Positions 43,014 through 53,805 of a DNA stretch of 64,000 nucleotides are shown in pieces. Position numbers and translations under genes: made by a program. The stretch covers positions 59,429,016 to 59,493,015 of the forward strand of contig OX352763.1 in assembly GCA_947095585.1 (NCBI GenBank), written 5' to 3'. The first letter of the stretch is position 1, and every line of letters starts with the position of its first letter. The notes under the pieces are model-generated. The model was not told the DNA's origin, made no database searches, and was given only the letters and a program-made list of their open reading frames with translations. Origin of the DNA: Nephrocerus scutellatus. Taxonomy: Eukaryota; Arthropoda; Insecta; Diptera; Pipunculidae.

Positions 43014-43420
43014 TTAGACATACTTGGGCCTAGATTTTGGAGAATTGGGGGGGCTTTGGTTAGTTAAAGGAAGGGTAGACGCACCAGCGAAATGAGAAGC
43101 TAAAAGATTAGCTTTCTCAATATCAGTTCTATAATGAATACCATTATGAAATAAAGATGAAATAGACGAAGCATTATCTGCAAAGTTTCTTTTAACCAAT
43201 GCAGCAAACGACCAAAAGCTTCGACTGTTTGAATCAGAATCCCAAATTTTTCGCATTGAGGTGTTATATTATTTTGGACCTTTTCAATATAGCGTTTGAT
43301 CTGTTTCTAGCTATTCGAAACTTTACAAGTTTTTCTTCAGAAGTGCAATTAACGTAGTCCAAATGGGCTGCTTTTTTACACGCGACTGCCGGCCTGCAAT
43401 GTTCGTTAAACCATTTATTT
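43014..43420 (-). pseudogene. LOA-like LINE, linker between endonuclease and RT
   Basis: SRSFWSFAALVKRNFADNAS and YRTDIEKANLLASHFAGAST, the usual pre-RT linker of Jockey-superfamily elements. Upstream pieces (CKKAAHLDYVNCTSEEKLVK) are in another frame near 43330-43400. A 37-bp local duplication (about 43435-43500, GAAGAAGGAATGCAATTTTTC twice) is specific to this copy. Confidence 0.75.
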
Positions 43421-43461
43421 TTATATCATTTTAAATGAAGAAGGAATGCAATTTTTCATTC

Positions 43462-44391
43462 CTAGCAATATGAAGAAGGAATGCAATTTTTCATTCCTAG
43501 CAAAATGGTTGACGTGATAAGTTGTGATGCTTCAACAGCATTATCGCTGGAAAAACAGGTTGACCAATCAAATGAGCTATAAAATTGGTTCAGGAGCTCC
43601 CAGTTAGCACTGTAAAAATGCCAGAGTAGCCTTTTACGAGTAGGCTCTAAAAGGGTTGGTGTTATTGAAAATTTGGCTATTACCAAAGCATGGTCAGAAA
43701 GACACAATGGAGCAGATACATCAATTGAATATTTGTCTGGCATAGTAGTTAAAAATAAATCTAAAAGGTGAGGTGATTGACCAGTAGTATCGGGATACCT
43801 AGTTGGCTTATCAACGAGTTGGGTGAGAAGATTAACATTAGAAAATAGTTCAGCTGTTCCACCAGATCGATCTCTACCATGCGAAAAGGTCAACCATGAA
43901 TCATTGTGGACATTAAAATCACCCAAGAATACCAATTCTGATGTTGGTGAGGATTGGTATATATCTATAGTTTCAGATAAGTAATTAAACTCAATATTAG
44001 TGTCATCAGGTGACAAATTAGGACTACGATAAAGGGAACAAATAAATATAGAATGGTTTGAAACTACAATTTCAATCCATATCGTATTGAACATGGGATT
44101 ACTGTTTGGAATATTAAATTTCGGTACACTAAAACTGATGTCTTCACGTATAAATAAAATAACCCCACGGTGTGGAACCAAACAGTCGACACGATAATAC
44201 CCCGGATAATGAAAATCATTTGGGGTACCCATATAAGAGGCTTGCGTTTCACATAAACTTAGAAGCACAGGCTTATTCGCGCCAAGATGTGCCACGATCG
44301 AGTTGAAATTACTTTTAATGCCGCGAATATTTGTGAAATGAATTTCAAAATAAGAGTTCATTTTACAAAGTAAAACTACCGAACCCGTCAA
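43462..44391 (-). CDS. LOA-like LINE AP-endonuclease domain
   Basis: An open frame of 309 codons; translation probably starts at the internal Met (MNSYFEIHF, about 44361). It holds a full AP-type endonuclease: FTNIRGIKSN, LLSLCETQ with the catalytic Glu, ICSLYRSPN, FLGDFNVHNDSWL (metal and DNA contacts), LLDLFLTTMP and LSDHALVIAKF (SDH). The domain nicks target DNA to prime reverse transcription. It is the longest intact piece of this element, and the sequence after SSY breaks into other frames, so it is not part of a complete pol ORF. Confidence 0.85.
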   Translation of the reverse strand: MTGSVVLLCKMNSYFEIHFTNIRGIKSNFNSIVAHLGANKPVLLSLCETQASYMGTPNDFHYPGYYRVDCLVPHRGVILFIREDISFSVPKFNIPNSNPMFNTIWIEIVVSNHSIFICSLYRSPNLSPDDTNIEFNYLSETIDIYQSSPTSELVFLGDFNVHNDSWLTFSHGRDRSGGTAELFSNVNLLTQLVDKPTRYPDTTGQSPHLLDLFLTTMPDKYSIDVSAPLCLSDHALVIAKFSITPTLLEPTRKRLLWHFYSANWELLNQFYSSFDWSTCFSSDNAVEASQLITSTILLGMKNCIPSSYC

Positions 44392-44640
44392 GATGATGAA
44401 AATATACGTAAAATAAGATTAGAATAAAATAAAAAAAATTAAAAATATTAAAAATAACAACAATAAGAAGAATTTCTACGAACCAACCACTCAACAGTGA
44501 AAACGTTACTGATTCGTTTGTAGTACCAGGCCTAACAAACGAAAAAGGCACGCACAGCTACTGAGACAGAAAGTCAATAAAAATTCTGCTTCTAAAAACT
44601 ACTCAAATAAAATAAATTTTTTAAAAAATTTAAAAACTTG
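44392..44640 (-). other. LOA-like element 5' leader
   Basis: Sequence before the endonuclease that is repeated with each array unit (e.g. 47263-47510). It includes a small hydrophobic ORF (44551-44363) without a known motif, probably chance. The junction with RTE sequence is at about 44650-44672, where GTTACGTTATAAAG begins. Confidence 0.6.
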
Positions 44641-44671
44641 AATAAAAATACTTTATAACGTAACTGGTTCC

Positions 44672-45193
44672 ATGCTGTTATCGGCTGCTGCAGTTGACCC
44701 GAGATTGTTAAAGGATTGCACTACTTTAAATACGCGCTCCACTATTTGAATTGAGGGACCAATGTTGGATCTTCTACTCGCAGACATGGCCACCATATAC
44801 TTTGTTTTGCTCTCATTAATGTACAGCCCCTATTCGTGCCGCCTACTCGATCTAGATGAAAGCTTCCTCTACAGCTCTTCGGTTTCTACCAACGATGTCA
44901 ATATCGTCTGCGTAAGCCAGTATTTGAAAGTACTTATAGAGGATTGTTCCTCTCGTCGTTACGTCAGAGTCTCGGATCCCTTTCTTCAACGCCATTTTGA
45001 AGAGGACGCAGGCCAGTCCATCCCCTTGTCGAAGCCCGTTATAGATGTTGAGTGGGGTAGATCGTGATCCGGATATTTTTACGTGGCTTATAACATTGGT
45101 AATGGTCAACCTAGATAGTCGTGTCAGTTTATTTGGGATGCCGAATTCTCTCATGGCTTTATAAAGTTCTACTCTGGCTATGCTACCATAGGC
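44672..45193 (-). pseudogene. RTE reverse transcriptase fragment (array unit 1)
   Basis: Minus strand MREFGIPNKLTRLSRLTITN, RQGDGLACVLFKMALKKG and the catalytic ILAYADDIDIV (45154-44852), continuing in another frame towards the region before the C-terminus. It is truncated at about 44672 after the NSMEP position and at 45193 by the duplication junction. The plus-strand ORF at 44762-45067 is its antisense shadow. Units 2-4 carry near-identical fragments at 47543-48064, 50414-50935 and 53284-53805. Confidence 0.85.
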
Positions 45194-48064
45194 TCATTGG
45201 AAGCCGATAGTGTTGTATCATCAGCAAATGAATGGATATCACAGGTTGTAGAAGACAACAGGTCGTTGATATATATCAAGAATAGCGTGGGCGACAAGGA
45301 TGACCCTTGAGGCACGCCAGCATTGATCCCTTGTGAAGCTGAAGATATACCATTTAATACATTTATTATACGGTTCCATAAATAATACTCAATCCATGTA
45401 ATGAGAGAGGAGTGTAAGTTCAGTGCACGAATCTTATTAATAAGAATATCATGCCAAACTCTATCAAAAGTTTTAGAAATATCTAAGGAAACAACGCTTG
45501 ATTCAGCTAGGTTTTCAATGCTTCGCTCCAAACAATGAGTCATGCAAGTCATTAGTTCATCTGAAGAGCGATTTTTACGAAGTCCATACTGAACATTGGA
45601 TAAAAGAACATTCGAATCCAGATATCCATTACCTTAGATAGAACCGAAAACAAAGCAATTGGACGTTAGTTCGTAGGTGCCGATTTATCACCTTTTTTCG
45701 GAACGGGTTGAATATTTGCTATTTTCCAAATTGATGGAAAAACACTTGACTTCATTGAGAGATGAAACAATTTGCTAAGCTGTTTTGCGAAAGTATGATG
45801 AAATCTTTTCAATACTAATGGCGGAATACCGTCTGGGCCAGTCGCTTTACTGGGGTTAAGTTCTTTCAGAATCTTTGGAAAAAACCCGTTTCTGGAAATA
45901 GATTTTAGACATACCTGGGCCTAGATTTGGGAGAATTGGGGGGCTTTGGTTATTTAAAGGAAGGGTAGACGCACCAGCGAAATGAGAAGCTAAAAGATTA
46001 GCTTTCTCAATATCAGTTCTATAATGAATACCATTATGAAATAAATATGGAATAGACGAAGTATTATCTGCAAAGTTTCTTTTAACCAATGCAGCAAACG
46101 ACCAAAAGCTTCGACTGTTTCCCAAATTTTTCGCATGCTATTTCGAATCTTGAGGTGTTATCTTGAGGTGTTATATTATTTTGGACCTTTTCAATATAGT
46201 GTTTGATCTGTTTCTAGCTATTCGAAATTTTACAAGTTTTTCTTCAGAAGTGCAATTAACGTAGTCCAAATGGGCTGCTTTTTTACACGCGACTGCTGGC
46301 CTGCAATGTTCGTTAAACCATTTATTTTTATGAGTATTTTTCATTTTAAATGAAGAAGGAATGCAATTTTTCATTCCTAGCAAAATGGTTGACGTGTTAA
46401 GTTGTGATTCTTCAACAGCATTATCGCTGGAAAAACAAGTTGACCAATCAAATGAGCTATAAAATTCAGGAGCTCCCAGTTAGCACTATAAAAATGCCAG
46501 AGTAGCCTTTTACGAGTAGGCTCTAAAAGGGTTGGTGTTATTGAAAATTTGGCTATTACCAAAGCATGGTCAGAAAGACCAAATGGAGCAGATACATCAA
46601 TTGAATATTTGTCTGGCATAGTAGTTAGAAATAAATCTAAAAGGTGAGGTGATTGACCAGTAGTATCGGGATACCTAGTTGGCTTATCAACGAGTTGGGT
46701 GAGAAGATTAACATTAGAAAATAGTTCAGCTGTTCCACCAGATCGATCTCTACCATGCGAAAAGGTCAACCACGAATCATTGTGGACATTAAAATCACCC
46801 AAGAATACCAATTCTGATGTTGGTGAGGATTGGTATATATCTATAGTTTCAGATAAGTAATTAAACTCAATATTAGTGTCATCAGGTGACAAATTAGGAC
46901 TACGATAAAGGGAACAAATAAATATAGAATGGTTTGAAACTACAATTTCAATCCATATCGTATTGAACATGGGATTACTGTTTGGAATATTAAATTTCGG
47001 TACACTAAAACTGATGTCTTCACGTATAAATAAAATAACCCCATGGAACCAAACAGTCGACACGATAATACCCCGGATAATGAAAATCATTTGGGGTACC
47101 CATATAAGAGGCTTGCGTTTCACATAAACTTAGAAGCACAGGCTTATTCGCGCCAAGATGTGCCACGATCGAGTTGAAATTACTTTTAATGCCGCGAATA
47201 TTTGTGAAATGAATTTCAAAATAAGAGTTCATTTTACAAAGTAAAACTACCGAACCCGTCAAGATGATGAAAATATACGTAAAATAAGATTAGAATAAAA
47301 TAAAAAAAATTAAAAATATTAAAAATAACAACAATAAGAAGAATTTCTACGAACCAACCACTCAACAGTGAAAACGTTACTGATTCGTTTGTAGTACCAG
47401 GCCTAACAAACGAAAAAGGCACGCACAGCTACTGAGACAGAAAGTCAATAAAAATTCTGCTTCTAAAAACTACTCAAATAAAATAAATTTTTTAAAAAAT
47501 TTAAAAACTTGAATAAAAATACTTTATAACGTAACTGGTTCCATGCTGTTATCGGCTGCTGCAGTTGACCCGAGATTGTTAAAGGATTGCACTACTTTAA
47601 ATACGCGCTCCACTATTTGAATTGAGGGACCAATGTTGGATCTTCTACTCGCAGACATGGCCACCATATACTTTGTTTTGCTCTCATTAATGTACAGCCC
47701 CTATTCGTGCCGCCTACTCGATCTAGATGAAAGCTTCCTCTACAGCTCTTCGGTTTCTACCAACGATGTCAATATCGTCTGCGTAAGCCAGTATTTGAAA
47801 GTACTTATAGAGGATTGTTCCTCTCGTCGTTACGTCAGAGTCTCGGATCCCTTTCTTCAACGCCATTTTGAAGAGGACGCAGGCCAGTCCATCCCCTTGT
47901 CGAAGCCCGTTATAGATGTTGAGTGGGGTAGATCGTGATCCGGATATTTTTACGTGGCTTATAACATTGGTAATGGTCAACCTAGATAGTCGTGTCAGTT
48001 TATTTGGGATGCCGAATTCTCTCATGGCTTTATAAAGTTCTACTCTGGCTATGCTACCATAGGC
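45194..48064 (-). repeat. Array unit 2
   Basis: LOA RT piece 45552-45194 (SLDISKTFDRVWH, AGVPQGSSLSPTLF, FADD), linker 46125-45856 and 46383-46171, endonuclease 47123-46377 plus its N-terminal part 47262-47020 in another frame. The endonuclease is split by a deletion near 47042 that also occurs in units 3-5 but not in unit 1. RTE fragment 47543-48064 with YADD at about 47770. Confidence 0.88.
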
Positions 48065-50935
48065 TCATTGGAAGCCGATAGTGTTGTATCATCAGCAAAT
48101 GAATGGATATCACAGGTTGTAGAAGACAACAGGTCGTTGATATATATCAAGAATAGCGTGGGCGACAAGGATGACCCTTGAGGCACGCCAGCATTGATCC
48201 CTTGTGAAGCTGAAGATATACCATTTAATACATTTATTATACGGTTCCATAAATAATACTCAATCCATGTAATGAGAGAGGAGTGTAAGTTCAGTGCACG
48301 AATCTTATTAATAAGAATATCATGCCAAACTCTATCAAAAGTTTTAGAAATATCTAAGGAAACAACGCTTGATTCAGCTAGGTTTTCAATGCTTCGCTCC
48401 AAACAATGAGTCATGCAAGTCATTAGTTCATCTGAAGAGCGATTTTTACGAAGTCCATACTGAACATTGGATAAAAGAACATTCGAATCCAGATATCCAT
48501 TACCTTAGATAGAACCGAAAACAAAGCAATTGGACGTTAGTTCGTAGGTGCCGATTTATCACCTTTTTTCGGAACGGGTTGAATATTTGCTATTTTCCAA
48601 ATTGATGGAAAAACACTTGACTTCATTGAGAGATGAAACAATTTGCTAAGCTGTTTTGCGAAAGTATGATGAAATCTTTTCAATACTAATGGCGGAATAC
48701 CGTCTGGGCCAGTCGCTTTACTGGGGTTAAGTTCTTTCAGAATCTTTGGAAAAAACCCGTTTCTGGAAATAGATTTTAGACATACCTGGGCCTAGATTTG
48801 GGAGAATTGGGGGGCTTTGGTTATTTAAAGGAAGGGTAGACGCACCAGCGAAATGAGAAGCTAAAAGATTAGCTTTCTCAATATCAGTTCTATAATGAAT
48901 ACCATTATGAAATAAATATGGAATAGACGAAGTATTATCTGCAAAGTTTCTTTTAACCAATGCAGCAAACGACCAAAAGCTTCGACTGTTTCCCAAATTT
49001 TTCGCATGCTATTTCGAATCTTGAGGTGTTATCTTGAGGTGTTATATTATTTTGGACCTTTTCAATATAGCGTTTGATCTGTTTCTAGCTATTCGAAATT
49101 TTACAAGTTTTGCTTCAGAAGTGCAATTAACGTAGTCCAAATGGGCTGCTTTTTTACACGCGACTGCTGGCCTGCAATGTTCGTTAAACCATTTATTTTT
49201 ATGAGTATTTTTCATTTTAAATGAAGAAGGAATGCAATTTTTCATTCCTAGCAAAATGGTTGACGTGTTAAGTTGTGATTCTTCAACAGCATTATCGCTG
49301 GAAAAACAGGTTGACCAATCAAATGAGCTATAAAATTCAGGAGCTCCCAGTTAGCACTATAAAAATGCCAGAGTAGCCTTTTACGAGTAGGCTCTAAAAG
49401 GGTTGGTGTTATTGAAAATTTGGCTATTACCAAAGCATGGTCAGAAAGACCAAATGGAGCAGATACATCAATTGAATATTTGTCTGGCATAGTAGTTAGA
49501 AATAAATCTAAAAGGTGAGGTGATTGACCAGTAGTATCGGGATACCTAGTTGGCTTATCAACGAGTTGGGTGAGAAGATTAACATTAGAAAATAGTTCAG
49601 CTGTTCCACCAGATCGATCTCTACCATGCGAAAAGGTCAACCACGAATCATTGTGGACATTAAAATCACCCAAGAATACCAATTCTGATGTTGGTGAGGA
49701 TTGGTATATATCTATAGTTTCAGATAAGTAATTAAACTCAATATTAGTGTCATCAGGTGACAAATTAGGACTACGATAAAGGGAACAAATAAATATAGAA
49801 TGGTTTGAAACTACAATTTCAATCCATATCGTATTGAACATGGGATTACTGTTTGGAATATTAAATTTCGGTACACTAAAACTGATGTCTTCACGTATAA
49901 ATAAAATAACCCCATGGAACCAAACAGTCGACACGATAATACCCCGGATAATGAAAATCATTTGGGGTACCCATATAAGAGGCTTGCGTTTCACATAAAC
50001 TTAGAAGCACAGGCTTATTCGCGCCAAGATGTGCCACGATCGAGTTGAAATTACTTTTAATGCCGCGAATATTTGTGAAATGAATTTCAAAATAAGAGTT
50101 CATTTTACAAAGTAAAACTACCGAACCCGTCAAGATGATGAAAATATACGTAAAATAAGATTAGAATAAAATAAAAAAAATTAAAAATATTAAAAATAAC
50201 AACAATAAGAAGAATTTCTACGAACCAACCACTCAACAGTGAAAACGTTACTGATTCGTTTGTAGTACCAGGCCTAACAAACGAAAAAGGCACGCACAGC
50301 TACTGAGACAGAAAGTCAATAAAAATTCTGCTTCTAAAAACTACTCAAATAAAATAAATTTTTTAAAAAATTTAAAAACTTGAATAAAAATACTTTATAA
50401 CGTAACTGGTTCCATGCTGTTATCGGCTGCTGCAGTTGACCCGAGATTGTTAAAGGATTGCACTACTTTAAATACGCGCTCCACTATTTGAATTGAGGGA
50501 CCAATGTTGGATCTTCTACTCGCAGACATGGCCACCATATACTTTGTTTTGCTCTCATTAATGTACAGCCCCTATTCGTGCCGCCTACTCGATCTAGATG
50601 AAAGCTTCCTCTACAGCTCTTCGGTTTCTACCAACGATGTCAATATCGTCTGCGTAAGCCAGTATTTGAAAGTACTTATAGAGGATTGTTCCTCTCGTCG
50701 TTACGTCAGAGTCTCGGATCCCTTTCTTCAACGCCATTTTGAAGAGGACGCAGGCCAGTCCATCCCCTTGTCGAAGCCCGTTATAGATGTTGAGTGGGGT
50801 AGATCGTGATCCGGATATTTTTACGTAGCTTATAACATTGGTAATGGTCAACCTAGATAGTCGTGTCAGTTTATTTGGGATGCCGAATTCTCTCATGGCT
50901 TTATAAAGTTCTACTCTGGCTATGCTACCATAGGC
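48065..50935 (-). repeat. Array unit 3
   Basis: Same order as unit 2: LOA RT 48423-48065, linker 48996-48727 and 49254-49042, endonuclease 49994-49248 with N-terminal part 50133-49891, RTE 50414-50935. Differs from unit 2 by isolated bases, for example a Glu to Ala change (TSEAKLVK) in the linker. Confidence 0.88.
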
Positions 50936-53805
50936 TCATTGGAAGCCGATAGTGTTGTATCATCAGCAAATGAATGGATATCACAGGTTGTAGAAGACAA
51001 CAGGTCGTTGATATATATCAAGAATAGCGTGGGCGACAAGGATGACCCTTGAGGCACGCCAGCATTGATCCCTTGTGAAGCTGAAGATATACCATTTAAT
51101 ACATTTATTATACGGTTCCATAAATAATACTCAATCCATGTAATGAGAGAGGAGTGTAAGTTCAGTGCACGAATCTTATTAATAAGAATATCATGCCAAA
51201 CTCTATCAAAAGTTTTAGAAATATCTAAGGAAACAACGCTTGATTCAGCTAGGTTTTCAATGCTTCGCTCCAAACAATGAGTCATGCAAGTCATTAGTTC
51301 ATCTGAAGAGCGATCTTTACGAAGTCCATACTGAACATTGGATAAAACACATTCGAATCCAGATATCCATTACCTTAGATAGAACCGAAAACAAAGCAAT
51401 TGGACGTTAGTTCGTAGGTGCCGATTTATCACCTTTTTTCGGAACGGGTTGAATATTTGCTATTTTCCAAATTGATGGAAAAACACTTGACTTCATTGAG
51501 AGATGAAACAATTTGCTAAGCTGTTTTGCGAAAGTATGATGAAATCTTTTCAATACTAATGGCGGAATACCGTCTGGGCCAGTCGCTTTACTGGGGTTAA
51601 GTTCTTTCAGAATCTTTGGAAAAAACCCGTTTCTGGAAATAGATTTTAGACATACCTGGGCCTAGATTTGGGAGAATTGGGGGGCTTTGGTTATTTAAAG
51701 GAAGGGTAGACGCACCAGCGAAATGAGAAGCTAAAAGATTAGCTTTCTCAATATCAGTTCTATAATGAATACCATTATGAAATAAATATGGAATAGACGA
51801 AGTATTATCTGCAAAGTTTCTTTTAACCAATGCAGCAAACGACCAAAAGCTTCGACTGTTTCCCAAATTTTTCGCATGCTATTTCGAATCTTGAGGTGTT
51901 ATCTTGAGGTGTTATATTATTTTGGACCTTTTCAATATAGCGTTTGATCTGTTTCTAGCTATTCGAAATTTTACAAGTTTTTCTTCAGAAGTGCAATTAA
52001 CGTAGTCCAAATGGGCTGCTTTTTTACACGCGACTGCTGGCCTGCAATGTTCGTTAAACCATTTATTTTTATGAGTATTTTTCATTTTAAATGAAGAAGG
52101 AATGCAATTTTTCATTCCTAGCAAAATGGTTGACGTGTTAAGTTGTGATTCTTCAACAGCATTATCGCTGGAAAAACAGGTTGACCAATCAAATGAGCTA
52201 TAAAATTCAGGAGCTCCCAGTTAGCACTATAAAAATGCCAGAGTAGCCTTTTACGAGTAGGCTCTAAAAGGGTTGGTGTTATTGAAAATTTGGCTATTAC
52301 CAAAGCATGGTCAGAAAGACCAAATGGAGCAGATACATCAATTGAATATTTGTCTGGCATAGTAGTTAGAAATAAATCTAAAAGGTGAGGTGATTGACCA
52401 GTAGTATCGGGATACCTAGTTGGCTTATCAACGAGTTGGGTGAGAAGATTAACATTAGAAAATAGTTCAGCTGTTCCACCAGATCGATCTCTACCATGCG
52501 AAAAGGTCAACCACGAATCATTGTGGACATTAAAATCACCCAAGAATACCAATTCTGATGTTGGTGAGGATTGGTATATATCTATAGTTTCAGATAAGTA
52601 ATTAAACTCAATATTAGTGTCATCAGGTGACAAATTAGGACTACGATAAAGGGAACAAATAAATATAGAATGGTTTGAAACTACAATTTCAATCCATATC
52701 GTATTGAACATGGGATTACTGTTTGGAATATTAAATTTCGGTACACTAAAACTGATGTCTTCACGTATAAATAAAATAACCCCATGGAACCAAACAGTCG
52801 ACACGATAATACCCCGGATAATGAAAATCATTTGGGGTACCCATATAAGAGGCTTGCGTTTCACATAAACTTAGAAGCACAGGCTTATTCGCGCCAAGAT
52901 GTGCCACGATCGAGTTGAAATTACTTTTAATGCCGCGAATATTTGTGAAATGAATTTCAAAATAAGAGTTCATTTTACAAAGTAAAACTACCGAACCCGT
53001 CAAGATGATGAAAATATACGTAAAATAAGATTAGAATAAAATAAAAAAAATTAAAAATATTAAAAATAACAACAATAAGAAGAATTTCTACGAACCAACC
53101 ACTCAACAGTGAAAACGTTACTGATTCGTTTGTAGTACCAGGCCTAACAAACGAAAAAGGCACGCACAGCTACTGAGACAGAAAGTCAATAAAAATTCTG
53201 CTTCTAAAAACTACTCAAATAAAATAAATTTTTTAAAAAATTTAAAAACTTGAATAAAAATACTTTATAACGTAACTGGTTCCATGCTGTTATCGGCTGC
53301 TGCAGTTGACCCGAGATTGTTAAAGGATTGCACTACTTTAAATACGCGCTCCACTATTTGAATTGAGGGACCAATGTTGGATCTTCTACTCGCAGACATG
53401 GCCACCATATACTTTGTTTTGCTCTCATTAATGTACAGCCCCTATTCGTGCCGCCTACTCGATCTAGATGAAAGCTTCCTCTACAGCTCTTCGGTTTCTA
53501 CCAACGATGTCAATATCGTCTGCGTAAGCCAGTATTTGAAAGTACTTATAGAGGATTGTTCCTCTCGTCGTTACGTCAGAGTCTCGGATCCCTTTCTTCA
53601 ACGCCATTTTGAAGAGGACGCAGGCCAGTCCATCCCCTTGTCGAAGCCCGTTATAGATGTTGAGTGGGGTAGATCGTGATCCGGATATTTTTACGTGGCT
53701 TATAACATTGGTAATGGTCAACCTAGATAGTCGTGTCAGTTTATTTGGGATGCCGAATTCTCTCATGGCTTTATAAAGTTCTACTCTGGCTATGCTACCA
53801 TAGGC
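50936..53805 (-). repeat. Array unit 4
   Basis: LOA RT 51294-50936, linker 51866-51597 and 52124-51912, endonuclease 52864-52118 with N-terminal part 53003-52761, RTE 53284-53805. Shares with unit 5 a changed stretch near 51315-51350 (GATCTTTACG; one base missing in AAAACACATTC). Confidence 0.88.

Noticed and set aside
44762..45067. Plus-strand 101-codon ORF repeated at 47633, 50504 and 53374
   Set aside because: Conserved only because the array is duplicated; it is antisense to the RTE reverse transcriptase with its YADD box.
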